Assembly: GCA_963674955.2 (NCBI GenBank)
Contig: CAXXKR010000004.1
Span: 1,922,001-1,986,000 of the forward strand
DNA length: 64,000 bases
Reading direction: 5' to 3'
Origin: G963674955 sp963674955
GTDB lineage: Bacteria > Desulfobacterota > Desulfovibrionia > Desulfovibrionales > Desulfovibrionaceae
How positions within the stretch are numbered: the first letter of the stretch is position 1; each line of letters starts with the position of its first letter. The notes beneath the pieces were generated by a model that saw only the letters and a program-made list of their open reading frames with translations, ran no database searches and was not told the DNA's origin. Position numbers and translations under genes: made by a program. Positions 43,213 to 51,663 of this stretch are shown here, one piece after another.

Positions 43213-45123
43213 CTACCTTCCTGCGTTTTCGGGCAAGGTGATGGTGAAGACCGAACCCTGATCCGGGGATGATTCCACCTCTATGGAACCGCCGTGCTGT
43301 TCGATGGTCTGGTTGGAAATGAACAGCCCGATACCCGTACCCTTCTTGCCCTTTGACGAAAAAAAGAGTGTGAAAATCTTTTCCTTGGTCTCCTGATCCA
43401 TGCCCATGCCGTTGTCGGCCACGGTGACAACCAGGTCGGAACCCTTGCGCTCGGCGTTCAGTTCCACCCGGCCCCCCTCCCGTTGTTCGGAGGCGTCCAC
43501 ACCGTTTTCCAGAAAGTTGATCAACGCTGCGGACATTGCCGCTGTGTCGGCCTGCAGGTTTCCGAGATTGTCGGGCACGTTGCAGACAAACTCCACGCAG
43601 GCCGCCTCCGCCTTGGCTGCGGCAATATCCGCCGTGTCCCTGAGAAACCGGGAGGCGTCCACTGTTTCAGTCTCCAACTCCCGCACCTTGGCGTAATAAA
43701 GGATGTCCAGGACCATTTTCTTGACCCGTCCGACGATGGACTTGAGGGCTGTTGCGGCGGCTTCCGCACGCTTCTTGTCGCCTTTTCTCAGGCCGGATTC
43801 CAACCGGTAGATGCCGCCGTCAAGAGAGGTCAGCATGCCCTTGACCCCGTGGGACATGGAGCCGAGCATGATGCCGAGGGATGTCAGGTGGTCCTGCAGC
43901 CGGCGAATTTCCGTGATGTCGGTGGACATCTCCATGGCCTGAACGACCCTGCCGGATGCGTCGTGGATGGGCGCACTCTGCACCAGCATATTCTTCTGCA
44001 CGCCGCCCAAGGTCGTGACCACGGTTTCGCGTTGCCGGGAAAGACCGTCCTTGAAGGTCTTTTCTATGAGGCAGTCGTCGCACTGCTCGTCGCGATGCTT
44101 GTAATAGGCAAAGCACGGCTTGCCTTCGGCCTCGCCGAAGTCCTCGACGAACTTCCTGTTGGCCTCGGCAATGGAAAAATCTGGATTTTGCACAGTAATG
44201 TAGCAGGGAGCCTCGTCAAAAAGCCGCTGATATTTATACTGGGTGGTCAGCAATTCGTCCTGGAGGCGCTTAAGTTCGGTCATGTCGACGGAAATATCCA
44301 AAACCAATTCGATGTCCCCGTTTTTGCCGGGAATGGGCGCAGTGAAAACCGAGACCGGTATCTCCTCCCCGTCCTTGCCGCAAAAGGTTTCCCTGCTGCG
44401 TTGGCCGTGTCCGGTCTCGAAGGTCTTTTGCACGGGACAGGCGTTGCCCGGAGAATTGCGGTCGGAATATATGTCGAAACTGTTGTCGCCCACCCTGTTG
44501 CCGAGCCGTTCCTCGAACAGTGTGTTGTGGGCCACTATCTCCAGGTAGCGGTTGTGGATGGAGACAAGGCAGGGGAGTTCGTTGAACAGGCCGTGTCCGG
44601 TCTCCACCTCCTGGGCCGCATCGGACAGGGCGGACGAGAGTCCCTGGACCACCTGGCATGCGGCGTTCTGGCGCTCAAGTTCCACGATGCGCCGAGTCTT
44701 CTCCTCGACCAGGGATTCCAGGTTCTCCGTGTATTCGCGGAGTTGGCGCTTCATGTTGATGCGGACGTGCGCCCGTTCCAGAGCGACATCCAGGACATCG
44801 TTGTTGATGGGCTTGGTGATGAAATCCGAGGCGTCGAACTTCAGGGACTCGATGGCCAGGTCCAAGTCGCCGTGGCCGGTGATCATGACGACCTCGGTTT
44901 CGGGGGATTTGTCCTTGATGGCCTTGAGCAGCTCGATGCCGTCCATAACGGGCATCTTGATGTCGGTAAACACGATGTCCGGCCTGAACCGGTCGAAAAG
45001 CTCCAGGGCGGCCCTGCCGTTGGCGGCCGTTTCCACTTCGTAGCCGAGATCCATTAGAGAGAACCCGAGGAAGCGGCGGACGCCTTCCTCGTCATCGACG
45101 AGCATCAATTTCCTGAAATCCAT
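43213..45123 (-). CDS. Hybrid response regulator/histidine kinase (REC-PAS-PAS-HK)
   Basis: This 636-residue soluble protein has an N-terminal receiver domain (MLVDDEEGVRRFL, phospho-Asp in IVFTDIKMPVMDG, Lys in DFITKPIN) and a coiled coil. Two PAS domains with Cys pockets follow (ACPVQKTFETG and CDDCLIEKTFKDG). The dimerisation helix has His in GSMSHGVKGMLTSLDGG, in place of the usual SHELRTPL. The HATPase domain has ENGVDASEQ, DNGMGMD, GKKGTGIGLFISN. A receiver at the front of a kinase suggests a relay between the kinase at 40342 and the two response regulators. The ATG at 45123 has GGAGG five bases upstream. Confidence 0.87.
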   Translation of the reverse strand: MDFRKLMLVDDEEGVRRFLGFSLMDLGYEVETAANGRAALELFDRFRPDIVFTDIKMPVMDGIELLKAIKDKSPETEVVMITGHGDLDLAIESLKFDASDFITKPINNDVLDVALERAHVRINMKRQLREYTENLESLVEEKTRRIVELERQNAACQVVQGLSSALSDAAQEVETGHGLFNELPCLVSIHNRYLEIVAHNTLFEERLGNRVGDNSFDIYSDRNSPGNACPVQKTFETGHGQRSRETFCGKDGEEIPVSVFTAPIPGKNGDIELVLDISVDMTELKRLQDELLTTQYKYQRLFDEAPCYITVQNPDFSIAEANRKFVEDFGEAEGKPCFAYYKHRDEQCDDCLIEKTFKDGLSRQRETVVTTLGGVQKNMLVQSAPIHDASGRVVQAMEMSTDITEIRRLQDHLTSLGIMLGSMSHGVKGMLTSLDGGIYRLESGLRKGDKKRAEAAATALKSIVGRVKKMVLDILYYAKVRELETETVDASRFLRDTADIAAAKAEAACVEFVCNVPDNLGNLQADTAAMSAALINFLENGVDASEQREGGRVELNAERKGSDLVVTVADNGMGMDQETKEKIFTLFFSSKGKKGTGIGLFISNQTIEQHGGSIEVESSPDQGSVFTITLPENAGR

Positions 45124-45211
45124 CATCCCCTCCGGTAAAATCCGGTTCGCCAATCGCACCCACGATGTTCACTCGTCAAACAAATCCCCGATTCCACGGG
45201 TTCCGCCCCGG

Positions 45212-45568
45212 TTATTCGCCCAGGGCCTCGCGCACGATCTGGATCACATCCGCCGGATCAAAGGGCTTCTTGATGGTCGCCACGGCCCGCCGGATGGCCA
45301 GATGAATTCCCGACAGGCCGCTGATGACTATCACCGGGATGTCGCGAAATTCCTTTTCGCTGGTAAGCCGACGGTAGAATCTTGGACCCCACTCGTGGGG
45401 CATCTCGATATCCAGGGTGATGAGGTCCGGCTGTTCAGCCATTGCGACCTCATAGGCGGATATCCCGTCGGAAGCGCGGCAGGTGTCGTATCCGTGATCT
45501 TCGAATACGTTTATGAGGTAATCGACGATATCGGGATCATCGTCCACCACCATGATTTTCTTTGGCAT
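45212..45568 (-). CDS. Single-domain response regulator (Rrf1-like)
   Basis: This 118-residue stand-alone receiver domain has IMVVDDDPDIVDYL (acidic pocket), phospho-Asp in ITLDIEMPHEWG, VIVISGLSGIH and the conserved KKPF. It has no output domain, so it acts as a shuttle or by protein contact. It is about half identical to the next receiver upstream, sharing the unusual EWGPRFYR stretch, so the two arose by duplication. D. vulgaris has one such regulator (Rrf1) behind hmc; here there are two. Confidence 0.88.
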   Translation of the reverse strand: MPKKIMVVDDDPDIVDYLINVFEDHGYDTCRASDGISAYEVAMAEQPDLITLDIEMPHEWGPRFYRRLTSEKEFRDIPVIVISGLSGIHLAIRRAVATIKKPFDPADVIQIVREALGE

Positions 45569-45653
45569 GAGCTCTACCTGTGTTCAAGTGCCGGGGTGTC
45601 CCGCCACGAAAGCAACGGATACTCAACCTGCGCACCAGTTCAGGTCGAAAACT

Positions 45654-45685
45654 CGGCCCGCGAATCAAAATCGAACCGCGGGCCG
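45654..45685 (-). terminator. Intercistronic hairpin between the two response regulators
   Basis: A perfect 9-bp GC-rich stem (45654-45662 with 45677-45685) encloses a 14-base loop. On the minus strand it is followed by AGTTTTCG, a poor U-run. It lies after the stop of the first response regulator and may be a weak terminator or an mRNA-stabilising hairpin. Confidence 0.5.
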
Positions 45686-45710
45686 GTATCTCCAACCCCA
45701 CCTGACCCTG

Positions 45711-46064
45711 CTAGCCGATAGCGTCCTTGACGATTTTCAGCAGCTGGGCAGGTTCAAAAGGCTTGGTAAGACTTGCGATCGCCTTGGGAACAGCGTACTG
45801 GATCGCGTTGAGGCCGCTGATGACCACAACGGGAGTACGCTTGAGCTCTTCATCCTGGCTGATCTTGCGGTAGAACCGGGGACCCCATTCGTTGGGCATT
45901 TCCAGGTCCAGGGTGATGAGGTCGGGCTTCTCGTTCTTGGCGATATCCACGGCCTCGGAACCATCAGTGGCAGTCACGGTTTCATACCCGTTGTCGCCGA
46001 GCAGCTCGGACAAATACGAACGGATTTCCTTGTCATCGTCGACAATGAGAATCTTCTTGGACAT
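45711..46064 (-). CDS. Single-domain response regulator (Rrf1-like)
   Basis: This 117-residue receiver starts MSKKILIVDDDKEIRSYL with AGGAGG six bases upstream, so I chose 46064 over a longer frame. The phospho-Asp is in ITLDLEMPNEWG, with VVVISGLNAIQ and SLTKPFEPAQ following. There is no effector domain. It pairs with the next gene as a duplicated receiver, and its position after the Usp gene and before the kinases suggests it is the first acceptor in the hmc signalling set. Strong hairpins lie on both sides of the gene. Confidence 0.88.
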   Translation of the reverse strand: MSKKILIVDDDKEIRSYLSELLGDNGYETVTATDGSEAVDIAKNEKPDLITLDLEMPNEWGPRFYRKISQDEELKRTPVVVISGLNAIQYAVPKAIASLTKPFEPAQLLKIVKDAIG

Positions 46065-46111
46065 AACATACCTCCTGGTACTCATGAATCATTTCCGTTG
46101 ATTCTTGATCT

Positions 46112-46144
46112 GCCGCAGTCGCTCCCGCCAAGGCCGACTGCGGC
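46112..46144 (-). terminator. Intercistronic hairpin between the Usp and response-regulator genes
   Basis: A perfect 10-bp GC-rich stem (46112-46121 with 46135-46144) has a 13-base loop. There is no U-run on the minus strand, so it is more likely an RNA-processing or stability element than a full terminator. It would set off the structural hmc-usp part from the regulators. Confidence 0.5.
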
Positions 46145-46196
46145 ATTAATATTTTCACAAGCGCACCCGTCAAATGCCGAACGCGCTTCTCACTCA

Positions 46197-47090
46197 TTAA
46201 ACCTTGTCAGGCTTGCTGACGCTGACCACCGGACAACCGGCACGCAGGATGACCTGCTCCATGGTGGAGCCGATGCGGGCCAGTTCCGGGTCCAACTCGC
46301 GGTTGTGGTGCGCCATGACGATGAGGTCGGCGCTCCGCTCGCGGGCCATTTTGACGATTTCCACGTAGGGCACGCCTTCCCAGACTTCAACGTCGAAGTT
46401 CTTGAAACCGCCCAGCTTGGATACATAGGTTTCGCGAATGCGATTCCGGGCTGCGAGCAGTTCGTCTTCGATGGCGTTCTGGTCGAGCACCTTGCCGCTG
46501 ATATCCAGAGCGTGAAACAGCGTCAGGTCGCAGTCCAGCTCCTTGGCCGAGGCCAGGGCGAACTTGAATGCGTTCTCTGCCGGCTTGGAAAAGTCCGTGG
46601 CAAAGATGATGCTGCCGAAGCCGCCCCAGTAGGACGCGGTCTCGCGGTGTACGGTCATCACCGGGCAACGTGCGGCTTTGGCCACGCGCTGCAGAGTGGA
46701 ACCGGGGTAGCCCTTGCGGTAGGCGGATGAGTCGCCGGAGCTGGCGCCCATGACGATCAGGTCCACATCCTCGGCGCGGGCAGCGCGAAGGATCTCGCGA
46801 TGGGGCACGCCGGTGGTGGTGATTATCTTGGAGTACTCCACGGACTCGATCTGCTTCTGGAAGGTGGATTTCAACTCCTCTTCGACCCAGGCGCGATATT
46901 CATCGTCAATCTCGACCTCTTCGCCGGTGCGGACGTCGTTGACCACCTGGGAAAACGCCTTGGTGGGGACGCCCATGACATTGAAGACCACGACCTCGGC
47001 CCCATAACGCTTGGCCATGTCAAAGGCGACACGGGCAGCGCCGAAGGTGGACGGAGCTCCGCTGGTGGCCAAAAGAATCTTTTTGAACAT
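46197..47090 (-). CDS. Tandem universal stress protein (two UspA domains)
   Basis: This 297-residue protein has two UspA folds, starting KKILLATSGAPSTFGAARVA and FGSIIFATDFSKPAENAFKF. The first domain keeps the ATP-binding signature VMGASSGDSSAYRKGYPGST in slightly altered spacing; the second (VMAHHNRELDPELARIGSTM) is more diverged. It lies 19 bases behind hmcF, so it is probably transcribed with the complex. A stress or energy-state role linked to Hmc is inferred from position only. Confidence 0.88.
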   Translation of the reverse strand: MFKKILLATSGAPSTFGAARVAFDMAKRYGAEVVVFNVMGVPTKAFSQVVNDVRTGEEVEIDDEYRAWVEEELKSTFQKQIESVEYSKIITTTGVPHREILRAARAEDVDLIVMGASSGDSSAYRKGYPGSTLQRVAKAARCPVMTVHRETASYWGGFGSIIFATDFSKPAENAFKFALASAKELDCDLTLFHALDISGKVLDQNAIEDELLAARNRIRETYVSKLGGFKNFDVEVWEGVPYVEIVKMARERSADLIVMAHHNRELDPELARIGSTMEQVILRAGCPVVSVSKPDKV

Positions 47091-47109
47091 ATTTCACCTC
47101 GTCCTTTGG

Positions 47110-48501
47110 TTACTCGTCCTTGGGCAGAAGATGCTCGGGAACGTCCAGCATCTTGATCACCAGCGGCTTGAGGAAGGACCAGCGGATGCCGATTTCATAC
47201 TCTTCCTCCAGGTCGCGGATGGCGTCCCAGCAATTATGGCAGGGCGCGATAACGAGCTTGCAGCCCGTGTCGATGATCTGCTCCATCTTCTTGCGCAGGG
47301 CCATGTTGCGCTGGGGGCGGTACAGGCCGATGCCGTTGAAGCCGCCGCCGCCACCGCAGCAGTAGTTGTGCTCCTTGGAGGGGGCCATCTCAACAAAATA
47401 GCCGGGCTCCACGATATAGCTGATGATCTCGCGGGTGACGTTCTTCAGACCCTGGTTGCGCACATAGTTGCAGGAATCCTGCAGCGTGACCGGTTCCTTG
47501 ATGCGCTTGGCCGGATCGATCTTGAGCTTGCCGGTCCGCAACGCCTCGGCCAGCCATTCCACATAGTGGATGTAGGGCACGGGGGGCTGTCCGTCGGGCC
47601 GACCGGTCCAGTAAGGACCTTCGATGACGGTGGCGCGGTGCGCGTGGCCACATTCGGTGCCGATGGCCCGTTTGGGCCTGAGGCGCTCAATGGCGTCGTA
47701 TACGTTCTGAACGTTGTCCTTGCAGCATTCCCAGTCACCGGCGAACATGGACAGGGAAGTCTGCTCCCAGCCCTCGGAAGGCACGGTCCAATTTTCGCCG
47801 GCCACGTGAAAGAGAATGGCCGCTTCAGCCACGTCTTCCGGGTAGTGCTTGGGCTCGCGGGCGTTGCAGGTGTACATGATGTCCGCATCTTCCTTGTCGA
47901 TGGGTATTTCAAGACCCGGCCATTCATCGGCATTTTCATCGGCCATCCATTCGCAGGTATCGACCCAGTCTTCGGTGGTAACGTCCATCTGGGCGCGGTA
48001 CACGCGGTGCATGCCGGAACCGATCTTGAGCTCCCAGGGCACGAAACCCTGGGAATAGAGCAGGCCGCGCAGGTAGCCGAACATGACGCCCATGTCGATG
48101 CCGTGGGGGCAGTACATGCCGCAACGGTTGCAGCAGGTGCACTTGGACCAGGCGGTTTCCATGCACATCTGCATGAAGGCGTTGTCGACCTTGCCTTTTT
48201 TCTTGACGATCTGGCCAAGGGTGGACTGGATCTTGTAGGACGGGACCTGTTCGGGCACGCGTCCATTGACCTGGTAAAGAAAACAGCTCTCGGCGCACAG
48301 GCCGCAGTGGGCGCATATCTCGAGCCAGGTCTTGACCCTGGATTTCATGGTCTTCTGGATGGCGCCCCAAAGCTTGTCGGCGTCCACATCCAATTGGTCC
48401 ATTTCAGCGTAGTATTGCTTTCCGCCCTTGTCCGACATGGTCAGCTTGAGCTGCTCGTCGGTATTGATGGGCGTCTTGTTGCAAAGTATTCCTTCAGGCA
48501 T
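47110..48501 (-). CDS. hmcF: Hmc complex cytoplasmic Fe-S subunit HmcF (HdrD-like)
   Basis: This 463-residue soluble protein has two [4Fe-4S] motifs, CAHCGLCAESC near residue 63 and CTCCNRCGMYCPHGID near 120. A C-terminal cysteine-rich CCG domain follows (DSCNYVRNQG, NYCCGGGGGFNG, IAPCHNCWD) as in heterodisulfide reductase HdrD and DsrK. HmcF is the cytoplasmic end of the high-molecular-weight cytochrome complex, which passes electrons between the periplasmic cytochrome pool and the cytoplasm during hydrogen metabolism. Length matches the D. vulgaris protein closely. The gene is last of hmcABCDEF and 40 bases from hmcE. Confidence 0.92.
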   Translation of the reverse strand: MPEGILCNKTPINTDEQLKLTMSDKGGKQYYAEMDQLDVDADKLWGAIQKTMKSRVKTWLEICAHCGLCAESCFLYQVNGRVPEQVPSYKIQSTLGQIVKKKGKVDNAFMQMCMETAWSKCTCCNRCGMYCPHGIDMGVMFGYLRGLLYSQGFVPWELKIGSGMHRVYRAQMDVTTEDWVDTCEWMADENADEWPGLEIPIDKEDADIMYTCNAREPKHYPEDVAEAAILFHVAGENWTVPSEGWEQTSLSMFAGDWECCKDNVQNVYDAIERLRPKRAIGTECGHAHRATVIEGPYWTGRPDGQPPVPYIHYVEWLAEALRTGKLKIDPAKRIKEPVTLQDSCNYVRNQGLKNVTREIISYIVEPGYFVEMAPSKEHNYCCGGGGGFNGIGLYRPQRNMALRKKMEQIIDTGCKLVIAPCHNCWDAIRDLEEEYEIGIRWSFLKPLVIKMLDVPEHLLPKDE

Positions 48502-48541
48502 TTTGCTTCTCCATTCTGAGCAGGCTATTTAACACGCCTGG

Positions 48542-49219
48542 TTACCAGGCCATGTCCGAGCCCTTCATGCCGCCGCGCTTGATGCCGTAGTCCATGCCCA
48601 ACTGCATGCGGGACATGAAAAACAGAATGACGTGGCTGAGCTTGGTGAAGGGCAGGCACAAGAGCCAGATTTCGCCACTGATGATATGGGCCATCAGCCA
48701 GAAGTCGTAGTCACCCATCTCGTACCGTGCGATCAGGCCGGTGATGAAGGGCATCACGGTGATGACGATCAAAAGGTAGTCGTAAAAGGTGGTGATGATG
48801 CGCACTTCAGGGAAGGCAATCCGGCGAAGGATCATGAACAGTCCGCCCACCAGGCAGGTCCAGGCCAGCACGTCCACCACGGAGGAGGGCAATGCGGGCA
48901 GGCTGATGCCGAAGGCGTTTTTGAGCATCACGTTATGGGCTTCCAGGAAGATCGGGGTGACCAGCAGCCCGATGTGGAAACCGAAGAAGATGATGGTGAA
49001 ACCGGGGCGCACACGCCACAGCCGGGCCTTGAACGGGATGATAAAGGCCAGGATGGAGATGAAAGCTCCCCGTAAACCGTATTTCATGTTGGGGCGATAA
49101 GCCACTCGGTCGAGCTGCCAGTGAAGTCCTCTGACGTACATCACTGCGCGAACGAGCAGGCCGCCTAAGCTGACGAGAAATGTCGCCCAGAGCATCGGCC
49201 CTGTCAGGAAATCGTACAT
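48542..49219 (-). CDS. hmcE: Hmc complex membrane cytochrome b-like subunit HmcE
   Basis: This 225-residue protein has five hydrophobic helices, with spans such as MLWATFLVSLGGLLVRAVMY, FTIIFFGFHIGLLVTPIFLE and FWLMAHIISGEIWLLCLPF. The His residues in FFGFHIG and LMAHIISGE, with THxx-like KLSHVILFF, are candidate heme b ligands, as in the NarI/DsrM family. It anchors HmcF to the membrane. Position and size agree with HmcE of D. vulgaris. Confidence 0.9.
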   Translation of the reverse strand: MYDFLTGPMLWATFLVSLGGLLVRAVMYVRGLHWQLDRVAYRPNMKYGLRGAFISILAFIIPFKARLWRVRPGFTIIFFGFHIGLLVTPIFLEAHNVMLKNAFGISLPALPSSVVDVLAWTCLVGGLFMILRRIAFPEVRIITTFYDYLLIVITVMPFITGLIARYEMGDYDFWLMAHIISGEIWLLCLPFTKLSHVILFFMSRMQLGMDYGIKRGGMKGSDMAW

Positions 49220-49272
49220 TTCCGCTTCTCCTTGATTGTCATATCGTTAATCTGAAAACGATGGCCTTGCGG

Positions 49273-49404
49273 CTAGTCGTCCTTTTTGTTGCCACCCATG
49301 AGGAACTGCCAGTAGAGGGTGGCGCCCACGAGAATTCCGCCCATGATCAGGTACACGACACCCTTGGTGAATGTGTAGTAGTCTTGGATAGTAAAGAATT
49401 CCAT
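49273..49404 (-). CDS. hmcD: Hmc complex small subunit HmcD
   Basis: This 43-residue single-span protein starts MEFFTIQDYYTFTKGVVYLI and ends QFLMGGNKKDD, with one helix in the middle. A CTAGGAGG site stands seven bases before the ATG at 49404. It fills the gap between hmcC and hmcE exactly where the short HmcD gene stands in D. vulgaris. Confidence 0.82.
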   Translation of the reverse strand: MEFFTIQDYYTFTKGVVYLIMGGILVGATLYWQFLMGGNKKDD

Positions 49405-49416
49405 ATTGGCTACCTC

Positions 49417-50592
49417 CTAGTGTTCGCCCTTGTAATCAGGATGCTCGAAGAAGATGGGCATCCTGGTGGTGATGAACCGGAAAACAAGTACGCCGATGGT
49501 GACCACGAACAGGGAGATGGTGATCTCGCCCCAGCTCGGGAAGTACCGCTCTGCCGAGGGCAGATGGTAGTTGAAGGCGACTATGGAGATGTTGAACCGG
49601 TTGACGACTATGCCGAGGACGGTGATGCCTGCGGCCCATTTGATCAAGGTGATGTTCCTGTCCCGCACGCCGACCGCATAGAGGAAGGAGGGCAAGGCCA
49701 CGAAACCGAGCATTTCGACCAGGTACCACGCGCCGTAGCCGGTGGTCAGGTAATGCCAGTTGTTGTCGTAGGCCAGGCCGATGAGCTTGATGGAGAAATA
49801 GCCGAACAACACGAGGGAAGCGGCCTTGCCAAAGCCGAGAACAAGGCCGTCGTGGTTGCTCAGGTACTCCTTATCCATCATGCGGTGCATTGGCTTGTGG
49901 GAGAGGGTCCCTTCGAAGATGACCATGGACAGACCGGCACAGATGCTCGAAACGAAGAAAAAGACCGGCAGGTACGGGGAGTACCACAACGGGTGCAGCT
50001 TCGAGGGGGCGATGGTGAACAGCGCGCCCAGGGAGGATTGGTGCAGAGTGGACAGAACCACGCCGAAGATGGTCAGGGCCAGGGTCATCTTGACCACGAT
50101 GTTCCGTATCTTCTTCATGCCGAGCCACTCGAACATGGCCGGAGTGAATTCGATGAACAGCACGGTCAGGTACAGGAACACGCAAAGACCCACTTCAAAG
50201 AGCAGGGAAGTGGTGCCCTGCTGGACGAAGATGGGGTAAGGCAGACGCCACGGACGGCCCACATCGTAATGCAGGGCGAAGACCACCAGGGCATAGCCGA
50301 GGAATGCGGTCAGGATGGCCGGGCGAACACCCGAATGAAACTTTTTGAGACCGAACACGTAGCAGGCGGCCGAGGTGGTGTAGCCTCCGGCTGCCAGGGC
50401 GACGCCGCACATCAGATCGAAACCGATCCAAATGCCCCACGGGTTGTTCTGGTCAAGGTTGGTGACGGCTCCAAGGCCGCCGGTGAAACGCATCACCGTG
50501 ACCACAAGTCCGGCAATGAGAATGATTCCAGCAATGATATTGAACGGCGTGAAGATGGATCTCTTCTCGGCCGCAATGGTGTCGACAGACAT
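49417..50592 (-). CDS. hmcC: Hmc complex integral membrane subunit HmcC (NrfD/PsrC family)
   Basis: This 391-residue protein has about ten helices and the NrfD-family features NNPWGIWIGFDLMCGVALAA, ALHYDVGRPWR, FIEFTPAMFEW and LSTLHQSSLGALF. Such subunits carry no cofactor but hold the quinone site and the periplasmic ferredoxin-like subunit. The start codon directly follows the hmcB stop. The product links HmcB outside to HmcE/F inside. Confidence 0.92.
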   Translation of the reverse strand: MSVDTIAAEKRSIFTPFNIIAGIILIAGLVVTVMRFTGGLGAVTNLDQNNPWGIWIGFDLMCGVALAAGGYTTSAACYVFGLKKFHSGVRPAILTAFLGYALVVFALHYDVGRPWRLPYPIFVQQGTTSLLFEVGLCVFLYLTVLFIEFTPAMFEWLGMKKIRNIVVKMTLALTIFGVVLSTLHQSSLGALFTIAPSKLHPLWYSPYLPVFFFVSSICAGLSMVIFEGTLSHKPMHRMMDKEYLSNHDGLVLGFGKAASLVLFGYFSIKLIGLAYDNNWHYLTTGYGAWYLVEMLGFVALPSFLYAVGVRDRNITLIKWAAGITVLGIVVNRFNISIVAFNYHLPSAERYFPSWGEITISLFVVTIGVLVFRFITTRMPIFFEHPDYKGEH

Positions 50593-51651
50593 CTAGGACT
50601 CCTCCTCGTTGGTTTCGGCATCCTCTGCCTTGGGAGAGAGAGCCTCTTCAACGGCCTTCTTGACCTCGACCTCGATGCGGCGCTGGCTGGCCTGTTCCGC
50701 CTTGCCCAGCTCTTCGTGGAGCTTCTTCTCGGCTTCTTCACCTGCCCGCTTCAGGGCGTTCTTGACGGCCTTGGCACGCTCTTCGTTGGCGACCTTGTCC
50801 TTGCGCTGACTCACGGCATAAATGCCACCCAGCAACACCGGCCAGAGGCCTACCACGATGGGTACGGCCGACAGGGCGCCGGCGGTCAGATCGGGAGCGG
50901 CCTGGGTGCCCAGGTCCTCGCGCAGGCCGATGTCGGAGAAGGCTTCACCGGAGATGTACATCCAGCTGGTGCCGCCCATTTCATGCTCGCCGTAGATGTG
51001 ATCCACGTACCTCTCGGGGTAGGTGTTGATGCGATCGCGGGCGATCTTGATCAAGTCGGCGCGCAGTCCGAAGGTCAGGGCCTCCTTGGGGCACTTTTCC
51101 ACACAGCCGGGAAGCTTGCCCTCGGCCAGTCGTGGTGCGCACATTGTGCATTTCATGACCCGCGGGGTCAGCGGTTCGTTGTATTCGTATGCCGGAATCT
51201 CAAACGGGCAGGCGACCATGCAGTAGCGGCAGCCGACGCACACGGAGGCGTCATAGGTCACCGCACCGTTGGGCTGCTTCTTGAACGCCCGAACAAAGCA
51301 GGCGGAAGCGCAGGCGGGTTCCAGGCAGTGGTTGCACTGCGACTTGCGGAACACCGGGCCGCTCTTGCCCTGGTATTTGTTGACCACGGTATAGGTTTTT
51401 TCATCGGTCCGACGCTTGGTGTCCAAAACAGCCAGGTCGTCGTAAGGCATGTCGGGTGCAGGCAGTTCGTTGACTTCGTTGCAGGCCTGCTCACATTTGC
51501 GGCAGCCGATGCAGCGGGTTTCGTCAAAGAGCACGCCCATGGTGTCGGGATGCGGGCCGAATTTCTTGCCTCCGGCCTTGGCCGACACGGGAAGCGCGAC
51601 GCTCGCGCCTGCGGCGCCCAACAATCCGAGGAATGTTCTGCGTAACATCAT
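50593..51651 (-). CDS. hmcB: Hmc complex periplasmic Fe-S subunit HmcB
   Basis: This 352-residue protein has a twin-arginine signal (RRTFLGLLGAAGASVAL) and four [4Fe-4S] motifs: CIGCRKCEQAC, CNHCLEPACASAC, CVGCRYCMVAC and CTMC with CVEKC. A C-terminal helix anchors it (LSAVPIVVGLWPVLLGGIYA, about residues 262-282). After this anchor comes a highly charged tail of about 70 residues (KNALKRAGEEAEKKLHEELG) that looks like a coiled coil and would lie in the cytoplasm. HmcB takes electrons from HmcA. It follows hmcA by 12 bases. Confidence 0.92.
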   Translation of the reverse strand: MMLRRTFLGLLGAAGASVALPVSAKAGGKKFGPHPDTMGVLFDETRCIGCRKCEQACNEVNELPAPDMPYDDLAVLDTKRRTDEKTYTVVNKYQGKSGPVFRKSQCNHCLEPACASACFVRAFKKQPNGAVTYDASVCVGCRYCMVACPFEIPAYEYNEPLTPRVMKCTMCAPRLAEGKLPGCVEKCPKEALTFGLRADLIKIARDRINTYPERYVDHIYGEHEMGGTSWMYISGEAFSDIGLREDLGTQAAPDLTAGALSAVPIVVGLWPVLLGGIYAVSQRKDKVANEERAKAVKNALKRAGEEAEKKLHEELGKAEQASQRRIEVEVKKAVEEALSPKAEDAETNEEES

Positions 51652-51663
51652 TTACTCCTTCGG

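Noticed and set aside
49180..51645. Very long plus-strand frame (821 codons) opposite hmcB-hmcE
   Set aside because: It is antisense to well-conserved Hmc genes and arises from their strong third-position G/C bias; its translation has no domain.
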